From assembly GCA_903934295.1 (NCBI GenBank), contig CAIZNI010000021.1, forward strand, positions 1 to 53,134: a stretch of DNA of 53,134 nt, written 5' to 3'. Position 1 is the stretch's first letter; every line of letters begins with the position of its first letter. The DNA is from an uncultured beta proteobacterium. Lineage in GTDB: Bacteria; Pseudomonadota; Gammaproteobacteria; Burkholderiales; Burkholderiaceae_E. The position numbers were made by a program, and so were the translations under genes. Of the stretch, positions 20,646 through 29,346 are shown piece after piece. The notes below the pieces were generated by a model, which saw nothing but the letters and a program-made list of their open reading frames with translations, was not told the origin of the DNA and did not search any database.

Positions 20646-21545
20646 ATGAGCCTGGGCGATTTCCTGCAGGTGCTGATCTCCGGCATCTCGATGGGCAGCA
20701 TCTACACGCTGATGGCCCAGGGGCTGCTCATCACCTATCTCACCACCCGCGCGCTCAACTTCGGGCAGGGCGACTTCCTGATGTTCGCCTCGTTTCTGGC
20801 GATGGCGGCGCTGGTCGCCGGCTGGCCGGTCTGGCTGTCGGTGCTCGCGGTGATGGTGGCGATGGGCGTGCTGGGTGCGGTGATCGAACGCGTGGCGGTC
20901 GCGCCGCTGGCCCGCCAGCGCGCGGGCAGCGCCGGCAGCCTCGCCTGGATCCTCACCACCATGGGGTTCGGCATGCTGATCCAGAACACCGCCGAGCTGG
21001 TCTGGGGCAAGTCGAGCTTCTATTCGCCACCGCTGTTCTCGAGCCAGAAACAGCAGATCGTGCGGATCGGCGAGGCCGGCTTCTACCTCGAGGAACTCGC
21101 GGTCGCGGTGCTCGCGCTGCTGATCGTGGCGGCGTTCTACTGGGTGCTGTTCCGGGCGCGCTGGGGCAAGGAGGTTGCCGCGGTCGCCTTCGACAAGGAC
21201 ACCGCCTCGCTGCTGGGCATCGACGTGCGGCGCACCGTGGTGCTGTCGTACGTGATCATGTCGATGCTGGCCGCGGCCAGCGGCATCCTGGCCGGACCGG
21301 TCACCACCGTGCAGGTGCACATGGGCATCGTCTTCATCATCAAGGGCTTCGCGGTGATCAGCATCGGCGGCTTCGCCAATCCGGTGGGCATCCTGATCGC
21401 GGGCATCGGCTTCGGCCTGCTCGAGAGCTTCTCGAACTATTTCGACTCCGGGTTCGGTGACCTGTATCCGTTCCTGGCCGCGGTGGTGCTGCTGATCATC
21501 CGGCCCTCGGGTCTGTTCGGCGAACACCGCGCCGACGTGCGCTAG
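20646..21545 (+). CDS. ABC importer permease, LivH type
   Basis: 299 residues, about eight membrane segments. It carries the LivH-type features TTRALNFGQGDFLMFASF near the N-terminus and GGFANPVGILIAGIGFGLLES near the C-terminus. Forms a heterodimeric inner-membrane channel with the LivM part of the next gene. Starts 7 bases after the binding-protein stop and ends 5 bases before the next start, so it is translated from the same mRNA. Confidence 0.92.
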   Translation: MSLGDFLQVLISGISMGSIYTLMAQGLLITYLTTRALNFGQGDFLMFASFLAMAALVAGWPVWLSVLAVMVAMGVLGAVIERVAVAPLARQRAGSAGSLAWILTTMGFGMLIQNTAELVWGKSSFYSPPLFSSQKQQIVRIGEAGFYLEELAVAVLALLIVAAFYWVLFRARWGKEVAAVAFDKDTASLLGIDVRRTVVLSYVIMSMLAAASGILAGPVTTVQVHMGIVFIIKGFAVISIGGFANPVGILIAGIGFGLLESFSNYFDSGFGDLYPFLAAVVLLIIRPSGLFGEHRADVR

Positions 21546-21550
21546 CCGCC

Positions 21551-23320
21551 ATGAAACGGTTTCGCCTCTACCTGCTCGCCGCGCTGCTGATCGCGGCCTT
21601 CCCGTTCATCATCCCGAACGACTATTTCCTGCACCTGGGCCAGGACATCGCGATCCTGGCGATCGGGGCGATCGGGCTGAACATCCTGCTCGGCTTCTCG
21701 GGTCAGCTCTCGCTGGGCCAGACCGGGTTTTTCGCGCTGGGTGCCTACGGCTCGGCGGTGCTGGCCACCCGCCTGGGCTGGCCGCTGCCGCTCAGTTTCG
21801 CCGCCGGTCTGGCGGTGGCGTCGCTGGCGGGGCTCGCCTTGGGGCTGGTGGCGCTGCGCACCCGGACCCACTACCTGGCGATGGTGACGCTGGCCTTCGG
21901 TTACATCGTGGCGATCGTGGCGCAGCGCGCGGTCGGCCTCACCGGCGGGGCGATGGGCCTGCTGGGGGTGCCGCAACTCAATTTCGGCAACGTCCGCGAG
22001 GGCGCGCAGATCTTCTTCTGGACGGTGGCCGCCGCCCTGCTGCTGGTGCAGCTGGTCAGCGACTACATCGCGCAGTCGAATGTCGGACGCAACCTGCACG
22101 CGATCAAGGAGAGCGAGAGCTTCGCGCTCACCGTGGGCATCAACGCGCCGGTGTGGCGTGCCGGCACTTTCGTGTTCGGTGCCTTCACCGCCGGCCTGGC
22201 GGGCTGCTTCTTCGCGCACCAGTCGGGCTATGTCGGCAGCGACGCCTTCGGGTTCGATCGCAGCGTCTCGCTGCTGATCGCGGTGGTGATCGGCGGTCTC
22301 GGGCGCAGCAGCGGGGCGCTGCTGGGGGCGATCATCGTGGTGCTGCTCAATCAGCTCACCGCCGGGCTCTACGAGGTGGCCTTCTACATCTTCGGCAGCA
22401 TCCTGCTGGCGGTGATGCTGTTCTTTCCGGCCGGTGCGGCGGGCGCGCTCGACGCGCTGGTGCGGCTGGTGCGCCGTCAGGCCGCGGGTGCGGGCGCCGA
22501 CCCGGCACCGGCGCAGGCGGTGCCCGCGCTCACGCTGGCCCCGGGCGCGGTCGCGCCCGGCGAGCCGCTGCTGGTGCTCGAGGGCGTCACCAAGTCCTAT
22601 GCCGGCGTGGTCGCGGTCAACGACGTCAGCTTCACCGTGCGGGCCGGCACCGTCCACGCGCTGATCGGTCCCAACGGCGCGGGCAAGAGCACCCTGATCA
22701 ACGTGGTGAGCGGCCTGTACGCCGCCAACAGCGGCAGCATGCGCTTTGCCGGCACCGACATCGCCGGGCTGCCGGCCAACCGCCGCGCGCGGCTGGGCAT
22801 CACCCGCACCTTTCAGAACCTGCAGCTGATCGGCACCCAGACGGTGGCCGAGAACGTGATGCTCGGGCTGCCGCCGACGCGTGGCGTGGTCGGCGGGTTC
22901 TTCGACTGGCTGGCGGGCGGCGCCAACGAGTCGGCGCAGCGCGAACGCGCCCTGTCGCTGCTGCGCTTCCTGGGCATCGAGCAGTTCGCCGACGCGATGC
23001 CCGGCGACCTGTCGTACGGCCACCGCAAGCTGTGCGAGCTGGCCCGCGCGCTGGCCCAGTCGCCGCGGCTGATGCTGCTCGACGAGCCGATCGCCGGCCT
23101 GAACGAGGGCGAGGTCAAGGAGATCGTTTCGGTCATCGGCCGGCTGCGCCAGGCCGGCGTCACCGTGCTGCTGGTCGAGCACAACATGCCCTTCGTGATG
23201 AGCGTGAGCGACACCATCACCGTGCTCGATTACGGCCGCAAGATCGGCGAAGGCCGGCCCGAGGAAGTGCGCGGCAATCCCGAGGTGGTCGCCGCCTATC
23301 TGGGCAAGGACGACGAATGA
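21551..23320 (+). CDS. Fused LivM permease and LivG ATPase
   Basis: 589 residues. Residues 1 to about 300 are a LivM-type permease (IGLNILLGFSGQLSLGQTGF, then GGLGRSSGALLGAIIVVLLN). An Ala/Pro-rich linker of about 45 residues follows, then a LivG-type ATPase from about 345: Walker A GPNGAGKST (about 373-381), signature LSYGHRKLCELARAL, Walker B LMLLDEPIAGLN and the switch His in VEHN. The two parts are separate genes in E. coli, and the fusion is known in other Proteobacteria. The reading frame is continuous, with no sign of a frameshift. Works with the LivH and LivF products. Confidence 0.93.
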   Translation: MKRFRLYLLAALLIAAFPFIIPNDYFLHLGQDIAILAIGAIGLNILLGFSGQLSLGQTGFFALGAYGSAVLATRLGWPLPLSFAAGLAVASLAGLALGLVALRTRTHYLAMVTLAFGYIVAIVAQRAVGLTGGAMGLLGVPQLNFGNVREGAQIFFWTVAAALLLVQLVSDYIAQSNVGRNLHAIKESESFALTVGINAPVWRAGTFVFGAFTAGLAGCFFAHQSGYVGSDAFGFDRSVSLLIAVVIGGLGRSSGALLGAIIVVLLNQLTAGLYEVAFYIFGSILLAVMLFFPAGAAGALDALVRLVRRQAAGAGADPAPAQAVPALTLAPGAVAPGEPLLVLEGVTKSYAGVVAVNDVSFTVRAGTVHALIGPNGAGKSTLINVVSGLYAANSGSMRFAGTDIAGLPANRRARLGITRTFQNLQLIGTQTVAENVMLGLPPTRGVVGGFFDWLAGGANESAQRERALSLLRFLGIEQFADAMPGDLSYGHRKLCELARALAQSPRLMLLDEPIAGLNEGEVKEIVSVIGRLRQAGVTVLLVEHNMPFVMSVSDTITVLDYGRKIGEGRPEEVRGNPEVVAAYLGKDDE

Positions 23321-24030
23321 GTCAGCTCGAGATCCGTGGCCTGGGCGTGGCGATCGGTGGCAATCCGATCCTGCACGGCATCGACCTCACGCTGGAGCGC
23401 GGCACGCTGTCGGCGATCGTCGGCGCCAACGGCGCGGGCAAGACCACGCTGCTGCGGGCGATCTCGCAGCTGCTCGCGCCCTCGGGCGGCGAGATCCGTT
23501 TCGACGGTCGCGTGCTGGCCGGCACGCCGCCCCACTTGCTGGCGCGCCAGGGCCTGGTCCATGTGCCGCAGGGCCGTCAGATCATCGCCGCACTGACCGT
23601 CGAACAGAACCTGCTGATCGGTGCCGGCAGCCTGCCGGGGCTGTCGGGCGCCGACCGTGAGGCCCGCCTGCAGGCCGAGTTCGAGCGCTTCCCGGTGCTG
23701 CGCGAACGGCGCGCCCTGAGCGCCGGATCGCTGTCGGGCGGCGAGCAGCAGATGCTCGCGATCTCGCGCGCGCTCATGATGAAGCCGTCGCTGCTGATGC
23801 TCGATGAACCCTCGCTCGGGCTTGCCCCGCAGGTGGTCTCGCGCATCCTGGCGACGCTGCGCGAGCTGGCCGTCGGCGGCATGACGGTGCTGCTCGTCGA
23901 GCAGGTGGCTTTTCTCGCGCTGAAATACGCCGACGCAGGCCATGTGATGCAGAACGGCCGTATCGTGCTCTCGGCCCCCGGGGCCGAACTGCTCAAGGAC
24001 AAGGCCCTGATCGAGGGTTATCTGGGTTGA
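23317..24030 (+). CDS. ABC importer ATPase, LivF type
   Basis: 237 residues. Walker A GANGAGKTT (about residue 36), Q-loop VPQGRQI, signature LSGGEQQMLAISRAL, Walker B LLMLDEPSLGL and switch His position occupied by Gln (LLVEQVAF), as is normal for LivF. Second nucleotide-binding subunit of the importer. Its ATG overlaps the stop of the fused gene (ATGA), so translation is coupled. Confidence 0.93.
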   Translation: MSQLEIRGLGVAIGGNPILHGIDLTLERGTLSAIVGANGAGKTTLLRAISQLLAPSGGEIRFDGRVLAGTPPHLLARQGLVHVPQGRQIIAALTVEQNLLIGAGSLPGLSGADREARLQAEFERFPVLRERRALSAGSLSGGEQQMLAISRALMMKPSLLMLDEPSLGLAPQVVSRILATLRELAVGGMTVLLVEQVAFLALKYADAGHVMQNGRIVLSAPGAELLKDKALIEGYLG

Positions 24031-24049
24031 TCACTGAAGGAACACCGCG

Positions 24050-25297
24050 ATGAGCGATATCTATGTGGTGGGCGTGAGCATGACGCCTTTCGGCAAATTC
24101 CTGGACAAATCGGTCAAGGATCAGACCCGCGAGGCGGTGGTCGCCGCGCTGGCCGACGCCGGCATCGGCCGCGACCGGATTGATGCGGCGTTCTTCGCCA
24201 ATGCCTCGCAGTCGGCGATGGAAGGCCAGTTCATGGTCGGCGGCGAGATTGCGCTGCGCGGCTGCGGCATCACCGGGATCCCGATCGTCAATGTCGAGAA
24301 CGCCTGCGCGAGCGCCAGCACCGCGTTCAATCTCGCCTACACCCGCCTGAAGGCGGGGATGTCCGACATCGCCCTGGCGGTCGGCGCCGAGAAGATGTAC
24401 GACAACGACAAGGCCAAGAGCTTCGCGATCTTCGACGGCGCCTGGGATGTGCACGATGTCCGCAACAGCACCCAGGCGCTGATCAACCTGGGTGAGGGCG
24501 TCTCGCCCCCGCCCGGACGGCCCACCGAGAGCGGGCAGCGCAGCGTGTTCATGGATGTCTATGCGGCGCTGGCCAAGTTCCACATGAAGACCTTCGGCTC
24601 GACCGAGCGCCAGCTCGCGGCGGTGGCCTCGAAGAACCATTTCCACTCGACGATGAACCCGCTCTCGCAGTTTCGCAACGACATGAGCATCGACGAGGTG
24701 CTGGCCGCGCGGATGATCTCGTGGCCGCTGACGCTGCCGATGTGCTCGCCGATCAGCGACGGCGCCGCTGCCGCGGTGCTGGTCACCGAGGAGATGCTGG
24801 TGCACTTCGACCGCTCGCGTGCGGTCAAGGTCTGCGCCAGCGTGCTGGCCAGCGGACAGGAGCGCAAGGCCTCCGAGGTCGAGCGCCACATCACCCACCT
24901 GGCGGCCAACAAGGCCTATCAGATCGCGGGCGTGGGCCCGGCCGACATGTCGGTGGCCGAGGTCCACGACGCGACCGCCTTTGCCGAGATCCTGCAGGCC
25001 GAGAACCTGGGCTTTTGCGCCTTTGGCGATGGCGGCGTGATCGCCGAGCGCGGCGAGACCCGGCTGGGCGGACGCATTCCGATCAACCCGTCGGGCGGCC
25101 TGGAGCGCAAGGGTCATCCGATCGGCGCCACCGGCCTGGGCCAGATCTACGAGCTCACCACGCAGCTGCGCGGCGAGGCGGGCAAGCGTCAGGTCGAGGG
25201 CGCACGCTTCGCGATCGCCGAGAACGGCGGCGGCTTCATCGGCTACGAGGAGGCGGCCGCCTGCATCACCATCCTGGCCGGGAGCCGCGCCGCATGA
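24050..25297 (+). CDS. SCP-x-type thiolase
   Basis: 415 residues, preceded by the ribosome site GAAGGAAC. Thiolase marks: nucleophilic Cys86 in VENACASAS, EVHDATAFAEI with a conserved His, and the C-terminal NPSGGLERKGHPIGATG. The second active-site Cys region of classical thiolases is changed, as in the SCP-2/lipid-transfer subgroup, which cleaves branched or side-chain acyl-CoAs. A CoA-thiolytic step fits the neighbouring acyl-CoA ligase and crotonase. It may form a complex with a small DUF35 partner, but none is encoded here. Its stop overlaps the ligase start. Confidence 0.88.
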   Translation: MSDIYVVGVSMTPFGKFLDKSVKDQTREAVVAALADAGIGRDRIDAAFFANASQSAMEGQFMVGGEIALRGCGITGIPIVNVENACASASTAFNLAYTRLKAGMSDIALAVGAEKMYDNDKAKSFAIFDGAWDVHDVRNSTQALINLGEGVSPPPGRPTESGQRSVFMDVYAALAKFHMKTFGSTERQLAAVASKNHFHSTMNPLSQFRNDMSIDEVLAARMISWPLTLPMCSPISDGAAAAVLVTEEMLVHFDRSRAVKVCASVLASGQERKASEVERHITHLAANKAYQIAGVGPADMSVAEVHDATAFAEILQAENLGFCAFGDGGVIAERGETRLGGRIPINPSGGLERKGHPIGATGLGQIYELTTQLRGEAGKRQVEGARFAIAENGGGFIGYEEAAACITILAGSRAA

Positions 25298-26829
25298 ACA
25301 CCGCCTGCCTGCTGGCCGCCACCGCGCGCTCCTTCGGTCAGGCGCCCGCGGTCTCGCTGGGCGAACGCCCGATCTGGACCTATGCGCAGCTGCACGAGCG
25401 GGTCGCCCGTCTGGCCGGTGGCCTTCGGCGTCATCCGGCGGTGCAGGCGGGCGACCGCATCGCGCTGGTGATGAAGAACTGCCCGGCGTATTTCGAGCTG
25501 ATGTGGGCGGGCTGGCACGCGGGCCTGTGCATCGTGCCGGTCAACTCGAAGCTGCACCCGCGCGAGGTCGCCTTCATCCTCGAGAACTGCGGCGTGAAGC
25601 TGTGCTTCGTGTCGCCCGACCTGGGCCTGGATCTCGCGTCGATGGGCTCGCAGCCCAGCGCGCTGGCGCGCATCATCTCGATCGACGACGATGAATACCG
25701 GGCGCTCTTCAAGGCCGATCCGCTGGCGCTGCAGCCGGTCGACGCCGGTCAGCCGGCCTGGCTCTTCTACACCAGCGGCACCACCGGCCGCCCCAAGGGC
25801 GCCACGCTCACCCATCGCAACCTGCTGGCGATGACGCTGCGCTATTACGCCGATGTCGACCAGCTCAGTACCGACGACACCATGATCCACGCGGCGCCGC
25901 TGTCGCACGGCGGCGGCCTGTACTCGCTGCCGCAGATCGCGCGCGGCGGCCACCAGGTGGTGCCCGACTCGCTGGGCTTCGATCCGCCCGAGATGGTCGA
26001 CCTGATCGACCGCTACCGCAACGTGACCTTCTTCGGCGCGCCGACCATCGTGATGCGCATGGTCAACGACGCCTCGGCCGCGCGCCTGAAGCTCGCGCAC
26101 ATGAAGACGCTGTTCTACGGCGGCGCGCCGATGTACCTCGAGGACCTGAAGCGGGCGATGGGGGTTTTCGATGGCTGCCTGATGCAGATGTACGGCCAGG
26201 GCGAGACCCCGAACACCATCACCTGCGTGTCCAAGGCGATGCACGCCGACCGGGCGCACCCGCGCTATGACGAGCGCCTGAGTTCGGTGGGCATCGCGCG
26301 CACCGGCGTCGAGGTGCGGGTGGTCGATGCCGACGACCGCGACCTGCCGCCCGGCGAGATCGGCGAGGTGATCTGCCGCTCCGACGTGGTGATGACCGGT
26401 TACTGGAACAACCCGACCGCCAACGAGTCGGCGCTGCGCGGTGGCTGGCTGCACACCGGCGACCTGGCGACCTTCGATGCCGACGGTTTCCTCACGCTCA
26501 AGGACCGCGCCAAGGACATGATCATCTCGGGCGGCACCAACATCTACCCGCGCGAGGTCGAGGAGGCGCTGCTGCTGCACCCGGCGGTGCTCGAGGTGTC
26601 GGTGATCGGCCGGCGCCACGCCGACTGGGGCGAGGAAGTGGTGGCCTTCGTGGTGACGCGGCCCGGTCATCCGGTGTCCGACGGCGAGCTCGATCAGGTG
26701 GTGATCGAGAACATCGCCCGCTTCAAGCGGCCCAAGCAGTACTTCCGGGTCGACGCGCTGCCCAAGAACAACTACGGCAAGGTGCTCAAGACCGAACTGC
26801 GCCAGCGGCTGGCGGCGCGTCAGGCGTAG
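25294..26829 (+). CDS. AMP-forming acyl-CoA synthetase
   Basis: 511 residues from the ATG that overlaps the thiolase stop. Adenylation motifs in order: FYTSGTTGRPKG (P-loop), MYGQGETP (A5-like), GWLHTGDLATFDADGFLTLKDR, and the C-terminal PKNNYGKVLK with the catalytic Lys. Activates a carboxylic acid to its CoA thioester. The exact acid cannot be read from sequence. Last gene of the import and degradation operon. Its 3' end overlaps the convergent cupin gene by 10 bases. Confidence 0.92.
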   Translation: MNTACLLAATARSFGQAPAVSLGERPIWTYAQLHERVARLAGGLRRHPAVQAGDRIALVMKNCPAYFELMWAGWHAGLCIVPVNSKLHPREVAFILENCGVKLCFVSPDLGLDLASMGSQPSALARIISIDDDEYRALFKADPLALQPVDAGQPAWLFYTSGTTGRPKGATLTHRNLLAMTLRYYADVDQLSTDDTMIHAAPLSHGGGLYSLPQIARGGHQVVPDSLGFDPPEMVDLIDRYRNVTFFGAPTIVMRMVNDASAARLKLAHMKTLFYGGAPMYLEDLKRAMGVFDGCLMQMYGQGETPNTITCVSKAMHADRAHPRYDERLSSVGIARTGVEVRVVDADDRDLPPGEIGEVICRSDVVMTGYWNNPTANESALRGGWLHTGDLATFDADGFLTLKDRAKDMIISGGTNIYPREVEEALLLHPAVLEVSVIGRRHADWGEEVVAFVVTRPGHPVSDGELDQVVIENIARFKRPKQYFRVDALPKNNYGKVLKTELRQRLAARQA

Positions 26830-27554
26830 GCCGGATCCCGCGGCGGGGTCGACATCGTCACCACCTGCGCGCCGCCGGGGCCGGCGACCAGCACCGGCTC
26901 GGCCGAGCCGCTGTCGGCGAACAGGCTCTCCCAGGGGTTCAGCGTCGTGCCGTCCTGGATCAGGCTGCCGGCCAGCACGAACACGAACTGGCCCTGGCTG
27001 CCCGGCACATGCGCCGAGGTGTGGCGAGCCCCGGGCGGCAGCCGGGTGACGCTCGCGGCCAGACCGTCGGGTGCCGTCGGGATCGCGACCTCGTGCGACA
27101 CCGCCGTCAGCCCGGCCAGCGCCTGCGGGGTCAGCAGCGTGATCGGCTCGGACTGGGCATGGCGCTTGGGGCCCCGCACCATCTTGTCACCGGCATCGGC
27201 CACCGCCACGAAACCGCTTTCACAGACCGGCCGGATGGTGAAGTACTTGATGCCCGAGGCGCCGGAAATCAGCGGGCCGTAGCCGGTGTAGGCGCCGGCA
27301 TAGTGGACGGTGACCGGGCCCAGCGGATTGCGCCCGATCGTGCCCTCGCCGTCGACGAACAGCTGGAACTGGTTCTGCCGGTGGAAGTGCGGCACCAGCG
27401 TGGTGTCGGGCGGCTGTTCGACCAGGAAGGCGGTGGGCGACAGCGTCGGATCGTCGCCGGCCTCCATCCATTCGGACTTGAAGAAGGTGGTGCCCATCAC
27501 GGGCAGCGCCCGGCGTCGGCGCTGGCCGTGTTCGCGGGTACCCAGAACGATCAT
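26820..27554 (-). CDS. Cupin-domain protein
   Basis: 244 residues. An N-terminal half with a metal-binding cupin pattern (TLVPHFHRQNQFQLFVDGEG) and a second, weaker half (ARHTSAHVPGSQGQFVFVLAGSL) suggest a two-cupin protein. No close family was recognised. Cupins near catabolic genes are often dioxygenases or isomerases. Strong ribosome site AAAGGAGA. Same strand as the TRAP binding protein 48 bases upstream, so probably in one mRNA with it. No signal peptide. Confidence 0.7.
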   Translation of the reverse strand: MIVLGTREHGQRRRRALPVMGTTFFKSEWMEAGDDPTLSPTAFLVEQPPDTTLVPHFHRQNQFQLFVDGEGTIGRNPLGPVTVHYAGAYTGYGPLISGASGIKYFTIRPVCESGFVAVADAGDKMVRGPKRHAQSEPITLLTPQALAGLTAVSHEVAIPTAPDGLAASVTRLPPGARHTSAHVPGSQGQFVFVLAGSLIQDGTTLNPWESLFADSGSAEPVLVAGPGGAQVVTMSTPPRDPAYA

Positions 27555-27602
27555 GTCGGTCTCCTTTCGGGTGGTGCAGCGGCCCTCGGGCGCTGGCGTT
27601 GC

Positions 27603-28703
27603 TCAGGCGCCCTTGCGGGTCTTGGCCTGAGCCATGAAATTGTCGAAGTTGTTCTCGCACACGCGCGACCACAGGATCTGCTCGTCGCGGAAGCGGCTCC
27701 AGGCGGTGTGGATCCGGCGGAACTCGGGGCTCTTGTCGCCCAGCTCCACATACAGTTCCTCGGCGGCCTTGAAGCAGGCGTCCATCACACCGCGCGAGAA
27801 GCCGCGCAGCTGTGCACCCGCCCCCACCAGCCGCACCAGCGCCGCCGGATTGCCGATGTCGTACTTGGCGGTCATCCACTGGTTGGCCTCGGCGCTGGCC
27901 GCGGTCAGTGCGGCCTGGTAGTCCTTGGGCAGCGACTCCCAGGACTTCAGGTTGATGTAGAGCATCAGCGTGGCCGAACCCTCCCACCAGCCCGGGTAGT
28001 AGTAATACTTCGCAACCTTGTGCAGGCCCAGCTTCTCGTCGTCATAGGGAGCGACCCACTCGGCGGCATCGATCACGCCTTTTTCCAGGGCCGGGTACAG
28101 GTCGCCACCGGGCAGCTGCTGGGGCACCGCGCCCAGCCGGGCCAGCACCGAGCCGCCGAGACCGCCGATGCGGATCTTCAGACCCTTGAAGTCGGCAGCC
28201 GTCTTGATCTCCTTGCGGAACCAGCCGGCCATCTGCGCGCCGGTGTTGCCCACCGGCATGCCCATCACGTTGTAGCCCTTGTAGAAGTCGTTGAGCAGTT
28301 CCATCCCCCCGCCCAGGGTCAGCCAGGCGTTCTGCTGGCGGGTGTTCAGCCCGAAGGGCAGCGCGGTGCCGAAGCCGAAGGCCGGGTTCTTGCCGATGTA
28401 GAAGTAGCTGGCGGTCTGGCCGCATTCGACGGTGCCCTGCTGGACCGCATCGAGCACCTGCAGCGGCGGCACGATCTCGCCGGCGGTGTGGACCCGGATC
28501 TGGAAACGGTTGTCGGTGAGCTCGGCGACGCGCCGCGACAGCAGGTCGACCGCCCCCACCAGGGTGTCCAGGTTCTTGGGGTAGCTGGAGGCCAGGCGCC
28601 AGCGGATCTCGGGGCGCGTGCTCTGGGCGATGGCGGGTGCGCTGAGCGCGGTGGCCACGCCGCCGGCGGCGGTGCTGGCGGCGAGGAAGCGGCGTCGCTG
28701 CAT
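27603..28703 (-). CDS. TRAP transporter solute-binding protein, DctP family
   Basis: 366 residues. The N-terminus is a twin-arginine-like signal (QRRRFLAASTAAGGVA, cleavage after APAIAQ), so the protein is exported, probably folded. The mature part has DctP features: IRWRLASSYPKNLDTLVGA, VHTAGEIVPPLQVLDAVQQG, and KGLKIRIGGLGGSVLARLGA with the carboxylate-binding Arg. Such proteins deliver organic acids to a DctQ/DctM membrane pair. No such pair is in the window, so it is an orphan that must borrow one or act in sensing. Good ribosome site (AGGAGA). Confidence 0.9.
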   Translation of the reverse strand: MQRRRFLAASTAAGGVATALSAPAIAQSTRPEIRWRLASSYPKNLDTLVGAVDLLSRRVAELTDNRFQIRVHTAGEIVPPLQVLDAVQQGTVECGQTASYFYIGKNPAFGFGTALPFGLNTRQQNAWLTLGGGMELLNDFYKGYNVMGMPVGNTGAQMAGWFRKEIKTAADFKGLKIRIGGLGGSVLARLGAVPQQLPGGDLYPALEKGVIDAAEWVAPYDDEKLGLHKVAKYYYYPGWWEGSATLMLYINLKSWESLPKDYQAALTAASAEANQWMTAKYDIGNPAALVRLVGAGAQLRGFSRGVMDACFKAAEELYVELGDKSPEFRRIHTAWSRFRDEQILWSRVCENNFDNFMAQAKTRKGA

Positions 28704-28782
28704 GAAGGTCTCCTGGGTCGAATCAGGTGAGGAGGGGTCAGGGAGAAGGGGCGTCAGGAAGGAGGGGCGTGACCGGACCGGC

Positions 28783-29061
28783 CTAGCGAGGCGGCGGCGG
28801 CGATCCTGCGGTGTCGGTTGGCTTCGCGGCGAGCGCCTGCTCGAGTTCGCCGATGCGTGCTTCCAGCGTCTCGATGCGTCCGCGCATCGAGGCCGCCCAC
28901 TGCAGGCAGGTGTCCAGATCCTGGCGGGTGGCCAGATCGAGCCGTTGCAGGCTCTGCTCGAGTACCGCGCGCAGGTTGCGCTGCAGGTCGGCGGCCGGTG
29001 TGTCGTGCATCAGCGCCGCCAGGCGCGTCTGGAGGTCGTCGAGAAAGCTGGGTTTGTCCAT
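28783..29061 (-). CDS. ubiK: Ubiquinone biosynthesis accessory factor UbiK
   Basis: 92 residues from ATG 29061. DKPSFLDDLQTRLAALM at the start, then VLEQSLQRLDLATRQDLD and the C-terminal coiled coil RIETLEARIGELEQAL, are typical of the UbiK (formerly YqiC or BMFP) family. UbiK binds UbiJ and supports aerobic ubiquinone synthesis in E. coli. The longer open frame upstream (to 29109) is rejected because the family starts at the conserved MDKP-like segment. Divergent from the porin-glnK-amtB operon and shares its upstream region. Confidence 0.88.
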   Translation of the reverse strand: MDKPSFLDDLQTRLAALMHDTPAADLQRNLRAVLEQSLQRLDLATRQDLDTCLQWAASMRGRIETLEARIGELEQALAAKPTDTAGSPPPPR

Positions 29062-29149
29062 GGCACTGGCGGGCGAGAGCGCCCATTCTGAAGGGGTTGA
29101 CTCGGTCAATCGAGTCTAGCATCGGTGATTCGGAAGCAGTGTTTATTGA

Positions 29150-29166
29150 CGCACCTTGATGGTGCG
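29150..29166. promoter_or_regulatory. NtrC-type binding site 1
   Basis: CGCACC-TTGAT-GGTGCG, a perfect 6-bp palindrome with a 5-base centre, matching the NtrC consensus (GCACC N5 GGTGC). About 134 bp upstream of the predicted start site of the porin-glnK-amtB operon. Confidence 0.7.
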
Positions 29167-29177
29167 CAATGTGTGGT

Positions 29178-29194
29178 TGCACCATTAAGGTGCA
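29178..29194. promoter_or_regulatory. NtrC-type binding site 2
   Basis: TGCACCATTAAGGTGCA, perfectly palindromic around a 5-base centre and a near-exact NtrC enhancer consensus. Centre is 28 bp from site 1. Together they are the usual pair placed about 100 bp upstream of a sigma-54 promoter. Confidence 0.8.
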
Positions 29195-29256
29195 ATTAAG
29201 TCTCGGATCCTGCCATCCCGCGGGGAATCGACGCGGTTCGCGTGGACCCAGCCGGC

Positions 29257-29273
29257 TTGGCACGGGATATGCA
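29257..29273 (+). promoter_or_regulatory. Sigma-54 (-24/-12) promoter
   Basis: TTGGCACGGGATATGCA. The GG (29259-29260) and GC (29271-29272) are 10 bases apart, the spacing required by RpoN. The match to TGGCAC-N5-TTGCA fails only at one -12 base (ATGCA). Drives the porin, glnK and amtB. The start site would be near 29284. Confidence 0.75.
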
Positions 29274-29346
29274 TCGTCCCACAGGCAAAGAGCTGCTCCC
29301 GAAATTGGGGAGCCCACTTACCGTTTTGATCGATGGAGAGTCACTC

